Positions 18,962 through 27,664 of a DNA stretch of 64,000 bases are shown piece after piece. The first letter of the stretch is position 1. Every line of letters begins with the position of its first letter. The stretch is from Paenibacillus sp. BIHB 4019. Lineage in GTDB: Bacteria > Bacillota > Bacilli > Paenibacillales > Paenibacillaceae. Position numbers and translations under genes: made by a program. A model generated the notes under the pieces. That model saw nothing but the letters and a program-made list of their open reading frames with translations. It was not told where the DNA came from and searched no databases. Location: positions 2,430,001 to 2,494,000 of the forward strand of contig NZ_CP016808.1 in NCBI RefSeq assembly GCF_002741035.1, given 5' to 3'.

Positions 18962-19840
18962 ATGAAGCTGGTGACGATCCATTACGAGGGTATTGCGCAA
19001 GCGTGCATTAACATGGACGATCGTTATGTGCTGCTCCAAACGATTAATCAGTTGGAGCAAACAGATTGGCCCATCCATTTGTTTGATTTGCTGCAAGAAG
19101 GGCAGTTGGATGCGTTGACGGCATGGTATAGCACGGTCGGTCGTGAAAAGCTTGGAGCGATGGAGTCTGTACCCAAAGAAGCGATAATGCCTGCGCCCTT
19201 ATATCGCCATCCCCGAAAAATTTGGGGTATCGGCATGAACTATGTAAAAGAAACGGCTGAGCGTGAAAAGTTATTCGCTGAAGCCGACCCGGTCAGCTTT
19301 ATGAAGCCGGATACGTCGCTTATTGGCCCAAATAGGGCGATTGAGCTGCCTGCCCACCAGACGGAGCATGTGACAGCGGAGGCTGAGCTGGCGCTCATTA
19401 TTGGACGTACTTGCAAAAACATAACCGAAGCCGAGGCGCTGGACTGCGTCGCGGGTTTTGCCGTATCCGTCGATGTAACGGCTGCGGATATTCATGCCAA
19501 GCATCAGCGTTTCCTGACGCGGGCCAAAAGCTTTGATACCTTTTTTGGATTCGGCTCTGAGCTGATTACAAGCGATGAAATTGCGGATTTGTCCCAGCTG
19601 GAGGTGGAAACTTGGCATAATGGCGAGCTTGCCCATCGCAATGTGCTGGCTAATATGATTTATCAGCCGGCGTACCTCGTCGCCTTTCATTCGCAGGTGA
19701 TGACGCTGCTTCCCGGCGATGTCATTTTGACAGGGACGCCTGGCGCGGTCGTCCTTCGGGATGGCGACATCATCGAGGCGCGAATTCCCGGCTTTGAGCC
19801 GCTGAAGCATCCGGTTAAAGCGAGTGCGCCGCTCAATTGA
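18962..19840 (+). CDS. Fumarylacetoacetate hydrolase (FAH) family protein
   Basis: 292 residues. The N-terminal ~75 residues are a variable cap; the FAH core begins near PRKIWGIGMNYVKE. Metal-binding acidic residues are in AEAELALIIGR and SVDVTAADIH, and the C-terminal LLPGDVILTGTPGAV motif is conserved. Members cleave or decarboxylate 2-oxo acids in aromatic and sugar breakdown. ATG 18962 follows the amidase stop directly, with AAGGGGAGG 15 bases upstream, so the pair is translationally coupled. The exact reaction cannot be assigned. Confidence 0.9.
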   Translation: MKLVTIHYEGIAQACINMDDRYVLLQTINQLEQTDWPIHLFDLLQEGQLDALTAWYSTVGREKLGAMESVPKEAIMPAPLYRHPRKIWGIGMNYVKETAEREKLFAEADPVSFMKPDTSLIGPNRAIELPAHQTEHVTAEAELALIIGRTCKNITEAEALDCVAGFAVSVDVTAADIHAKHQRFLTRAKSFDTFFGFGSELITSDEIADLSQLEVETWHNGELAHRNVLANMIYQPAYLVAFHSQVMTLLPGDVILTGTPGAVVLRDGDIIEARIPGFEPLKHPVKASAPLN

Positions 19841-19895
19841 GCCAGCCTAGTGCGGTTCGACCCGGCCTGAGCTGAAGAGGCCTCGGTATTCCTAA

Positions 19896-19928
19896 GAACT
19901 CAAGCAGAGCGGCTGCTTGAGTTTTTTT
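19896..19928 (+). terminator. Intrinsic terminator of the GGT-like/amidase/FAH operon
   Basis: Eleven-base perfect arms AACTCAAGCAG and CTGCTTGAGTT (19897-19907, 19913-19923) and a run of T. Confidence 0.92.
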
Positions 19929-20076
19929 GCGTACAGCCGCCGCTCCCCCTGCCTTTTTCACCGCCTATCAGCAACTTTCAGCAAACCTTCAATTTCACCT
20001 AAGATTTACTTAATCTTCATACTTTAGCCTTAAGACTGGAATTAAAATCTGGTTTGAAGGAGGAGTCATCCAAACT

Positions 20077-22119
20077 ATGAATTTAAAAAAGATGTGGAAG
20101 AAGGTTGCGGTTACGGCTCTGTCGTTAACGATTGCCGTATCGGGTTTTGGAGCAATCGGCAGCAAAGCAACGGTTTATGCCGCTGAGGCGGGAATAGCGC
20201 AGAAGTATGAGTCTCTATTCGAAGGGGACAAAATCATTAATGTGAACGTGACGATTGCCGATGACGATTGGGAAAGCATACTCGCAAGCCCGCTAGACAA
20301 GGATTATAAAAAGGTGACGGTAGACGTTGACGGCAATGTGCTGAGCAACGTAGGATTTTCGACCAAAGGCAATTTGACTTTGAAGGCCGTAGCCAGCATG
20401 ACGGATTCCGACCGTTACAGCTTTCGCTTGAAATTCGACAAATACAATAAAGAACAAACATTGCTCGGACTGGATAAAATGGTGCTGAACAACAGCTACG
20501 CAGATCCTTCTTTTTTACGTGAATATTTGCATTACGAAGCTTTGCGCTCGATCGGGCTGGATGCCCCGCTGACAGTGTTTACGAACCTGTATATCAATGG
20601 TGAATTGTATGGCTTCTATGTAGGTGTTGAAGCTATTGATGACAGCTATATGGAAAGAAATTATGGTGAAGATTACAACGATGGCGTGCTCTACGATACG
20701 GACGAGAAAAGCTATCTGCAATATGAGGAAGACGGCGACTATGAGACGCTGACGTATGAGCTCGGCACAGAGGATGATAAGGCATCGTTGAAAAATTTTA
20801 TTAGCGTGCTGAATGACATGCCTGCTGGCGAGAAGGGGAATATCGAGGACGTACTCGATGTAGACTCGGCCTTGAAATACATTGCGGGCAACGCTGTACT
20901 GGGCAACTACGACAGCTATAATGGCGATAAGGGCCATAACTATATGCTGTACGGCGATGCAGATGGGAAATTCAGTGTCCTGCCATGGGATTTCAATATG
21001 TCGTTTAACGGCTATTCCGGTGGCGGAGGCGGGGCCGGTCGCAATGCGGCAGCAGCAGGAACTGCGACCACAACTACGACATCCACAGCAACAACGACAT
21101 CCACAACGACGGCAGCTACCAATACAAATGCGACAACCGCCTTGGTTGATGTGCCGGTCATGGGCATCAGCATGGACAGCGTGCCAATGATAGGGAACTT
21201 GCTGGAAGTGCCGGAGTATAAGGCCAAATATTTGACTTATGTAAATGAGCTGGTGGACTATCTTGGCGGAATCGAGGATCGCATTACCGAGCTGGCTGAT
21301 ATTATTCGGCCAAGCGTAACAGCTGATCCGACTAAATTTTATACGGTAGAGCAGTTTGAATCTAATGTAGCTTATTCTGCTACAGGCGATGCAGCTGGCG
21401 GCATGCAAGGCGGTGGAGCAATGGAAGGCATGACGCCCCCTGATGATGCCGGTATGACACCTCCGACGATGCCGGATGGCACAGCAGGAGCGAGACCGGA
21501 CAATGCCGGAACCGCCACAGGAAGCGCTAGTAATGCGACTGCGACTGATGCTGCCGCAGGCAATGGTACAGCAACTGGACAAGCTGCTGCTGGACAGGGT
21601 CCCGGTCAAGGAGCAGGCCAAGGGCAAGGAGGTCAAGGAATGGGCTCGATGGCAGCGGGGTCGCTGATGACTTTTGCGCTCAACAGGCTGGCTAGCCTGC
21701 AAGAGCAGCTGGGGCTGGCCGTAACGCCACTGCCGTCGACAACGGCTCCAGTTACAGCAGCGGGAGCTATTTCCGTCCTTTTAAATGGCAGCAAGGTGAG
21801 CTTCGACAAACAGGAGCCGGTTAATCAATCGGGGCGGGTGCTCGTTCCCCTTCGCGGCATCTTCGAAGCCTTTGGCGCTGAAGTGAAATGGGATGCAGCA
21901 ACGAAAAAAATTACTGCGGTCAAGGACGACCGCACGGTTACGCTCACAATTGGCAGCACGACGGCTTACGTCAATGGAACAGCGGTGACGCTGGATGTTC
22001 CCGCCTCAGTGGTGAACGGCAGGACGCTCGTGCCGGTGAGATTCATTTCCGAAGGGCTGGATATGGATGCAGCTTGGGATGCAGCAACTGCGACGGTGAA
22101 GATTACGAGCAAAGCTTAG
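20077..22119 (+). CDS. Secreted CotH-kinase-family protein with C-terminal copper-amine-oxidase-like domain
   Basis: 680 residues. Signal peptide ends near residue 32 (VYAAEA). The CotH domain spans about 45-320: VNVTIADDDWESI, GFSTKGNLTL, LGLDKMVLNNSYADPSFLRE, then NGDKGHNYMLYGD and LPWDFNMSF. Thr-rich (about 328-350) and Gly/Ala/Pro-rich (about 445-535) linkers follow. A copper-amine-oxidase N-terminal-like domain closes the protein (about 565-678), with two half-repeats VLVPLRGIFEAFGAEVKWD and TLVPVRFISEGLDMDAAWD. ATG 20077 has GGAGGAG 11 bases upstream. CotH is an atypical kinase that phosphorylates spore-coat proteins in Bacillus; here the signal peptide and wall-type domain suggest an exported role. 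No coat partner is adjacent. Confidence 0.88.
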   Translation: MNLKKMWKKVAVTALSLTIAVSGFGAIGSKATVYAAEAGIAQKYESLFEGDKIINVNVTIADDDWESILASPLDKDYKKVTVDVDGNVLSNVGFSTKGNLTLKAVASMTDSDRYSFRLKFDKYNKEQTLLGLDKMVLNNSYADPSFLREYLHYEALRSIGLDAPLTVFTNLYINGELYGFYVGVEAIDDSYMERNYGEDYNDGVLYDTDEKSYLQYEEDGDYETLTYELGTEDDKASLKNFISVLNDMPAGEKGNIEDVLDVDSALKYIAGNAVLGNYDSYNGDKGHNYMLYGDADGKFSVLPWDFNMSFNGYSGGGGGAGRNAAAAGTATTTTTSTATTTSTTTAATNTNATTALVDVPVMGISMDSVPMIGNLLEVPEYKAKYLTYVNELVDYLGGIEDRITELADIIRPSVTADPTKFYTVEQFESNVAYSATGDAAGGMQGGGAMEGMTPPDDAGMTPPTMPDGTAGARPDNAGTATGSASNATATDAAAGNGTATGQAAAGQGPGQGAGQGQGGQGMGSMAAGSLMTFALNRLASLQEQLGLAVTPLPSTTAPVTAAGAISVLLNGSKVSFDKQEPVNQSGRVLVPLRGIFEAFGAEVKWDAATKKITAVKDDRTVTLTIGSTTAYVNGTAVTLDVPASVVNGRTLVPVRFISEGLDMDAAWDAATATVKITSKA

Positions 22120-22137
22120 CGTAAAATAGCTATACAA

Positions 22138-22172
22138 AACGATATCTCTAAAAAAGAGGTATCGTTTTTTTT
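22138..22172 (+). terminator. Intrinsic terminator
   Basis: Twelve-base arms AACGATATCTCT and AGAGGTATCGTT (22138-22149, 22155-22166) with one wobble, then eight T. Confidence 0.92.
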
Positions 22173-22359
22173 GCTTGCAGAGGGTTTTTATAGAAAATCA
22201 GTCCGACAGTAATAGACAAAATACTGCCGGAAAATCGTCCTTTTGCACTATAATAAAAAGGGTTTATGGTATAAAATGTAGAATTTCCATGTTTAACGCG
22301 CGCTCATGAATAAATTTGTTTGTAGAAACCAGCTTCAGGCAGAAAGAGGATAATAGGCG

Positions 22360-23124
22360 ATGGGAAATCGATTTTGGGAGTTTTATCTGATTCGGTATTT
22401 GGCAGGAACTATATTTGGCGCACTGATTTTATTTATTCTAGCTATGAATTATCAGAACGAAATGAATCGGGCTTATTTTCCCAAAGCACACAACGATGAT
22501 AGCAAGCCCGATCTTAGCTACTTTTACAGCCTCTTGTTTGAAACAACGAGGGACATAGACATTAGTGAGCTTGATTTGACCATCGGAGGCAATAAAGTGG
22601 AGTTGCAAAAGGCTGAGGCATTAACGGGATCAGGGGAAATTCGCTTGAAAACGGACGGTTTGACGGTGCTGGCCGCAATTATTATTGCTGTTTTTGGCTT
22701 TCTCTACATGTATATCGCCAGTATGTTGATTTTGATTTTGCATGCAGTACGGCTGATTATTTATCCGGGAATGCGAAAGTTTAAAGCTTTGAGCAAGCTC
22801 TATTATTTCTATGTGGAGTTAAGCCGTTTGCGTTCCGAAAGAGAAAGGAAGGTGACAGGAAAAGGGAAAGAGAAAGAGACCAGCGATGAATGGCAGGGCA
22901 GTCGTCATTTGAGCGAATATATTGAATCTTACAGGCATCTGCGCGAGCATGGCAACGCCTTTGCTATCCTCTTATCCGAAATAGTATTTGCTTTCTGGCT
23001 CGTTATTTGCTCGTTTTCGGTCTGGTCTATTATTGTTTGGGTTGCCGCAGGCTCTGTTGCTTGGTTTATCGGCAGTTATTTAGAAATTCGGATGGTGAAG
23101 GAACGCAGGAGCTTTTTGCCGTAG
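22360..23124 (+). CDS. Membrane protein of unknown function (pair member 1)
   Basis: 254 residues, not recognised. One membrane helix near residues 10-28, a ~75-residue outside loop rich in acidic residues, a long hydrophobic hairpin near 102-135, a charged cytoplasmic stretch (about 140-200, with RERKVTGKGKEKE) and a final hydrophobic pair near 205-242. ATG 22360 lies after AAAGAGG. The gene lies 63 bp before another unknown membrane protein, and the two end at one terminator, so they form a small operon. Lower GC than the neighbours, especially in the second gene. Confidence 0.72.
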   Translation: MGNRFWEFYLIRYLAGTIFGALILFILAMNYQNEMNRAYFPKAHNDDSKPDLSYFYSLLFETTRDIDISELDLTIGGNKVELQKAEALTGSGEIRLKTDGLTVLAAIIIAVFGFLYMYIASMLILILHAVRLIIYPGMRKFKALSKLYYFYVELSRLRSERERKVTGKGKEKETSDEWQGSRHLSEYIESYRHLREHGNAFAILLSEIVFAFWLVICSFSVWSIIVWVAAGSVAWFIGSYLEIRMVKERRSFLP

Positions 23125-23187
23125 ACGAACAATGAAATTGAGGAGAGAACGACGGCGTCGCGATATTTCTATAAAGGGGGCTCGCGT

Positions 23188-24693
23188 ATGAAATGGAATG
23201 GGAGCATAAAAAAAATAGTGCCGATACTCGTGTTCATCTTGCTCGTATTATCCTGCATTCCAATTATGAAGCAGTTGTTTGGCATTCAGGAAGTGTATGC
23301 GGACTTCATAAATCAGATGTTTAATAAAGAATTGGGGACGGGGAAACGGCTGCTTGGAATTTGGCATATGTTCCGAAGTATAGCTGGGCTTGTCATTTGG
23401 TTAATTGGTTTTTGGTATATACTGGCCACGCTATCCAAATGGGCCGAAGACCACGTCGAATCATATAAGAAATTGATTATTTGGTGGGCACCAGTACATA
23501 AAATTGTTATTAATATATTGACTTACGCGATTCATTTTATTTATTACATATTAATTATCAGCATGAATAGTACGATTTTGCTGCTAGTCTCCGTGCTTTT
23601 AGTTATAGGGCTTTACAGTGTGATTCCAGCAATTTCTATAATGTTTCAACGGTCGATGGAGCTGCTATTTTCCTTTTTCGCTCTCGAATTTAATGCCTCT
23701 GCATTTCTGGTGGATTCGGCTAAGCTGAAAGCGTCAGATATTTTGGGTTATCAATCGATTACGTTTTTCGTTATCTTATTTGCTTATTGCATTAAAATAA
23801 TGACACAGTTCGTATACAGTCCACTGTTTTTAAAAATTGGCGGCCATCGAATTGTACGAAAGTTTCTGTGGTTAAACACCATTTTCAGTTACAGTTACTT
23901 GCGCATAGTCGTATACACAATTGCTTTTTTGGCTTTTACGATTCAGTCTTCATTTAAGATTATGAACGAGATCAATAGCGTTTTTGCTACATTTATAATA
24001 GTTGATGTCATTATTTATACGTTTCTTAGTTGGGCGAAGGGTAGAGGCGTATATGCCGAGCAGGAGCTGGAGCGGTATTTCCATCATTTACATGCCTATT
24101 TTACGGAGGTGGAGCAGCAGCTTGACGATAAGCGGCTTTCCGGTCAAGAGGGCAGCGAAAGGTTTGCAGCGATTACATTTATTGCTCAATACCCACAACT
24201 GGGGTTATGGGATAAGTTTAGTCTATATGTAAATCGGAATAGACGGCAGCGTTATTTCATTGCAAGAAAGGTGGTTGTGTTGCTGAAACGCAGATATGCG
24301 AACAGACAGCAGATACTGCTGGCAGCGCAATCTGCCAAGCGGCATCTTCTAAGTGCCAGAGCGTATCGCCCAAACCCGGATTACGAGCTGCTCGCAATTA
24401 GGCTGGAGGAGATTAAGCTGGAAATGGAAGACAGGCTGCGGACGTATGCCCAATCCGGCATACAGAAGGAGTATTTGGACAAACATCAGTTGTTTCGGAT
24501 TGAACCGGTGAAGTGGAAGAAACGCGACTGGTTTTTTCAAGGCTTGTGCATGCTTCGGAGCAAGCGGCGAATGAGAGAGCTTAACGAGCAATATCGGCAA
24601 TACTTGAAAATGATTGAAAAAATGAATGACGATATCGATACACTATACGTAGAGGGGATTTCAAAACAATTGGATCGGATCGCGCATAGATAA
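23188..24693 (+). CDS. Multi-helix membrane protein of unknown function (pair member 2)
   Basis: 501 residues, not recognised. About six to eight membrane helices within residues 8-290. A strongly charged cytoplasmic C-terminal domain of ~200 residues follows, with predicted long helices (for example LSARAYRPNPDYELLAIRLE and MRELNEQYRQYLKMIEKMND). ATG 23188 follows AAAGGGGG. The AT-rich composition differs from the flanking genes and could mark transferred DNA. The membrane-plus-coiled C-terminal layout could suit a channel or a phage/stress sensor, but nothing specific supports either. Confidence 0.75.
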   Translation: MKWNGSIKKIVPILVFILLVLSCIPIMKQLFGIQEVYADFINQMFNKELGTGKRLLGIWHMFRSIAGLVIWLIGFWYILATLSKWAEDHVESYKKLIIWWAPVHKIVINILTYAIHFIYYILIISMNSTILLLVSVLLVIGLYSVIPAISIMFQRSMELLFSFFALEFNASAFLVDSAKLKASDILGYQSITFFVILFAYCIKIMTQFVYSPLFLKIGGHRIVRKFLWLNTIFSYSYLRIVVYTIAFLAFTIQSSFKIMNEINSVFATFIIVDVIIYTFLSWAKGRGVYAEQELERYFHHLHAYFTEVEQQLDDKRLSGQEGSERFAAITFIAQYPQLGLWDKFSLYVNRNRRQRYFIARKVVVLLKRRYANRQQILLAAQSAKRHLLSARAYRPNPDYELLAIRLEEIKLEMEDRLRTYAQSGIQKEYLDKHQLFRIEPVKWKKRDWFFQGLCMLRSKRRMRELNEQYRQYLKMIEKMNDDIDTLYVEGISKQLDRIAHR

Positions 24694-24713
24694 ATGAATG
24701 AATAAAAACCATT

Positions 24714-24763
24714 GAAATACAGAACAGTCTGCCGCTATTAAGCGGCAGACTGTTCTGTATTTC
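24714..24763. terminator. Very strong bidirectional terminator
   Basis: Perfect 23-base arms (24714-24736, 24741-24763) around an ATTA loop, with T-rich sequence on both outward sides, between convergent genes. Confidence 0.95.
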
Positions 24764-24773
24764 TTATTCTGTT

Positions 24774-25697
24774 CTATTCCATCTCATCCCGAATCGACTC
24801 AATCAAGCCTTTCAGCTTGTTCGCCGACTTCTGGAACAGCGCCGTTTCTTCGTCGGACAGCGTCAGCTCCAGAACGTTGCGGATACCGCTGCGGTCAACG
24901 ACGCATGGAACGCCGATGTATACATCGGATACGCCGAGGTAGTTGTCGAGCAGGGTCGACACGTTCAGCACGGCGCCTTCATCTTGCAGAATCGCGGTAC
25001 AGATGCGGTCGAGTGCCAGAGCGATGGCGTAATACGTCGCGCCTTTTGCTTCAATAATTTGGTAAGCGGCATCGCGTGTGCCAGTGAAAATCCGTTCTTT
25101 CTGTTCGTCGTTCAGTCCGAGCTCCGTACCCGCAACGTTCGACAGGCTCCATACCGGCAGCTCGGAATCGCCATGCTCTCCGATAATCGGCGCGTGGACG
25201 CTGCGCGGATCAATGTTCAGCTCTTCGCCAATCAGATAGCGGAAGCGTGCGCTGTCGAGCAGCGTGCCTGAACCGATGACGCGGTTAACAGGCCAACGCG
25301 ATTTTCGCAGGGAGAAGTAGCTCATGACGTCCACGGGGTTCGAGGCAATAAGCAGAATGCCATCATCGTTGTATTTCAAGACCTCATCAATAATTTGGTC
25401 AAAAATCGCCACGTTGCGCTTCAGCAGCTGTATGCGCTCTTCGCCCGGACGCTGCGCGACACCAGCCGTAATAATAATAATGTCTGCGCCTTTGCAGTCC
25501 TCGTAAGTGCCTGCCCATACCTTCGTGCCGCCAAGGAACGGCATGCCGTGGTTCATGTCGAGCGCATCGCCGATCGCTTTCTTCTCATTGGCATCGATAA
25601 GCACCAGCTCATCCATGCGATTGCGAAGCAGCAGCGTATAAGCGGTTGTTGAGCCTACAGCCCCAGCGCCAATGACAACAATTCTTGATTTTTTCAT
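24774..25697 (-). CDS. ldh: L-lactate dehydrogenase
   Basis: 307 residues from ATG 25697, preceded by GGGAGAGATCGGAT. A longer frame to 25751 would add residues before the Rossmann strand and lacks a site. NAD-binding motif VVIGAGAVGSTTAYTL near the N-terminus, then the acidic residue LIDANEKK that selects NAD. Substrate-binding and catalytic elements: ASNPVDVMSYF, GSGTLLDSARFRYLI and the active-site His in IGEHGDSELPVWS. Reduces pyruvate to L-lactate with NADH during fermentation. It is the second gene after the formate/nitrite-family channel, 64 bp apart, and probably shares its Rex-like control site. Confidence 0.95.
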   Translation of the reverse strand: MKKSRIVVIGAGAVGSTTAYTLLLRNRMDELVLIDANEKKAIGDALDMNHGMPFLGGTKVWAGTYEDCKGADIIIITAGVAQRPGEERIQLLKRNVAIFDQIIDEVLKYNDDGILLIASNPVDVMSYFSLRKSRWPVNRVIGSGTLLDSARFRYLIGEELNIDPRSVHAPIIGEHGDSELPVWSLSNVAGTELGLNDEQKERIFTGTRDAAYQIIEAKGATYYAIALALDRICTAILQDEGAVLNVSTLLDNYLGVSDVYIGVPCVVDRSGIRNVLELTLSDEETALFQKSANKLKGLIESIRDEME

Positions 25698-25761
25698 ATC
25701 CGATCTCTCCCTGTCTAGTGATGTAGTTACTTCTAGTTTTGCTTTTGCCATTACTTCTGAA

Positions 25762-26583
25762 TTACTCCTGCAATTCCTTCTGTTCTTGCTCTTGCGCGTG
25801 ATCCTCTTTGTCGAAATAAGGCTTGTTCACGAAATAATACATATATCCCATTAATACGCCGCCGCCAATCAGATTGCCCAGTGTGACAGGCACAAGATTG
25901 TGAATGACGCCGCCGTAAGTAATCGTGTCTGGATGGTCGACGACTAGTGCAATAGCGAAGGTGCACATGTTGGCAATGCTATGCTCGTAGCCCGAAATAA
26001 AGAAGCAGAAGACGAACAGCATCATGGAAAACATTTTTGCCCCGTCATGCTTCATGCCCATCGGAATGAAAAAGGCGAGACAGACTAGCCAGTTACATAA
26101 AATCGCCCGGAAAAAAAGCTCCATCGACGACGTATGCATTTTCGCTTCGACGACACTGAGCAGGAACGTATTGACCTTCTCGCTGTCGAACAGTCCGGTT
26201 GTCATAATGAGCAGGGCGAACACGGCTGCGCCAAGCAGGTTGCCCGCGTAGCTGGTCAGCCACATTTTGATGGCGTCGGTCCATTTGAGCTTGCGCCGAA
26301 GCGCGGTAAACGAATAATAAAACGTATTGCCGGTAAACAAGTCGCCGCCGCCGTATGCGATGAGAATAATCGCAGCTCCGAACGTTAGCGCGGCCATCGG
26401 ATAAGCGAGCGGAGAATGCTCGGCGTAAAAAAAGTTACCCGTCTTAAAGGCGACTATAACGCCAAAGCCGATGAACATGCTGGCGAGCATGGACCTGGAA
26501 ATATACCGGATGCGGCTTTGTTGAAAAATCATATGCTTCTTATGTGCGAGTTGCTCGACCTTGCGTAGCGGTTCAGTTTCCAT
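25762..26583 (-). CDS. Formate/nitrite transporter (FNT) family channel, possibly for lactate
   Basis: 273 residues from ATG 26583; an ATG six bases upstream is only 3 bases from GAGGAG, whereas 26583 is 9 bases away. Six membrane helices with FNT motifs: the GGGDLFTGNTFYYSF segment, SYAGNLLGA and IPMGMKHDGAKM, then GYEHSIANMCTF with the central His, and VTLGNLIGGGVLMG. The acidic C-terminal tail is poorly conserved. FNT channels move formate, nitrite or lactate with protons. Co-transcription with L-lactate dehydrogenase makes lactate (or formate) export the most likely job, by inference. As written it would be annotated FocA/NirC-like. Confidence 0.9.
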   Translation of the reverse strand: METEPLRKVEQLAHKKHMIFQQSRIRYISRSMLASMFIGFGVIVAFKTGNFFYAEHSPLAYPMAALTFGAAIILIAYGGGDLFTGNTFYYSFTALRRKLKWTDAIKMWLTSYAGNLLGAAVFALLIMTTGLFDSEKVNTFLLSVVEAKMHTSSMELFFRAILCNWLVCLAFFIPMGMKHDGAKMFSMMLFVFCFFISGYEHSIANMCTFAIALVVDHPDTITYGGVIHNLVPVTLGNLIGGGVLMGYMYYFVNKPYFDKEDHAQEQEQKELQE

Positions 26584-26643
26584 GAGCATTCACTCCTCTT
26601 GCTGCTTACTGAGGTTAGAATAACACAGGAGGGACACAGTCGA

Positions 26644-26661
26644 TTGTGACATTCCTCACAG
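26644..26661. promoter_or_regulatory. Rex-like operator upstream of the FNT-ldh operon
   Basis: TTGTGA-N6-TCACAG matches 11 of 12 half-site bases of the Rex consensus TTGTGA-N6-TCACAA known from Firmicutes. It lies ~60 bp before the FNT start, close to the expected promoter. Rex represses fermentative genes until NADH rises. Confidence 0.65.
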
Positions 26662-26866
26662 GTAAAGGCGAAAATTGTTACAGAATAAGGGATTCCCGGC
26701 GGAGTGGACAACTACTGAGCTAATGATTATTCCTGTAATGGCAAAAATTAGGTATTCTTCTTGTAGATGCAAACGGAGGTGCACATCTATTTGCATAAAT
26801 ATAGCGGCATTAAAGAATGAGGCTTCACCACAACCAAATTAAATGGAATAAAGGAGAGTTTATTCG

Positions 26867-27538
26867 ATGAAAAAATGGATTGGTGCTCTATTATCTTTGG
26901 CCCTTATTATTGCAATTTCTGGTGTGCAGCCTGCCCCTGTATCGGCGGCAGAAGTTGTAAGCGTTACCATTATTGTTTCTAAAAATACGACCTACGACGG
27001 CAAAGGCAAAGTTTTTGTCGCGAACCCGAGTACGTTAGGGGATGGCAGCCAGGCTGAGAACCAGAAGCCGGTATTCCGTCTGGAAGCGGGCGCAACGCTG
27101 AAAAATGTCATTATCGGCGCTCCTGCTGCCGACGGCGTTCACTGCTATGGCAGCTGCAATATTGAGAATGTGACTTGGCAGGATGTAGGCGAGGACGCTT
27201 TGACTCTAAAGTCTTCCGGTACCGTTAATATTACAGGAGGCGGCGCATATAAAGCCTATGACAAAGTGTTTCAAATGAATGCATCCGGCACGATCAATAT
27301 TAAAAATTTCAAGGCCAATGACATCGGCAAGCTCGTTCGTCAAAATGGCGGCACCTCTTATGCGGTATCCATGAATGTTTCAAATAGCGATATTTCCAAG
27401 GTGAAGGATTCCATTTTGCGAACAGACAGCAGCTCCACAACGGGCAAAATAACAAATACGCGCTATTCTGGCGTGCCGACGCTGTTCAAAGGTTTTGCAT
27501 CCGGCAAAACCAGCCAATCCGGAAACACGGCTTATTAG
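26867..27538 (+). CDS. Secreted pectate lyase, PL3 family
   Basis: 223 residues, the usual size of PL3 (PelA/PelI-type) lyases. Signal peptide ([19 protein letters not shown]...) cleaved near VSAAE. The parallel beta-helix core shows the family motifs: [47 protein letters not shown] and [13 protein letters not shown] with the conserved Lys and Asp residues, then [18 protein letters not shown]. Cleaves polygalacturonate outside the cell by beta-elimination, using calcium. ATG 26867 follows AAGGAGAG. A lone gene. Its presence suggests a plant- or soil-associated lifestyle. Confidence 0.93.
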   Translation: MKKWIGALLSLALIIAISGVQPAPVSAAEVVSVTIIVSKNTTYDGKGKVFVANPSTLGDGSQAENQKPVFRLEAGATLKNVIIGAPAADGVHCYGSCNIENVTWQDVGEDALTLKSSGTVNITGGGAYKAYDKVFQMNASGTINIKNFKANDIGKLVRQNGGTSYAVSMNVSNSDISKVKDSILRTDSSSTTGKITNTRYSGVPTLFKGFASGKTSQSGNTAY

Positions 27539-27664
27539 GCGATCCTTCCGAAAAAAGACGCGGCAATGCCGCTTAAGCTGTAGCTTAAGCCTAAGCCTGA
27601 GCTTGAATCTAAGCCGCAGAGCCTGGCGTTTGGAAGGATAGCCGTCCCCCGTAAGTAAGCCTGT
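27539..27664. other. Structured convergent spacer with nested inverted repeats
   Basis: Outer arms ATCCTTCC (27542-27549) and GGAAGGAT (27632-27639) enclose GCTTAAGC-TGTA-GCTTAAGC (27571-27590) and several CTAAGCC-like copies. No T run is attached. It may act as a terminator or a structured 3' end for the convergent genes. Confidence 0.35.

Noticed and set aside
20515..21702. 395-codon minus-strand ORF in the CotH gene
   Set aside because: Antisense to a well-supported gene with signal peptide and domains; low-complexity composition explains the open frame.
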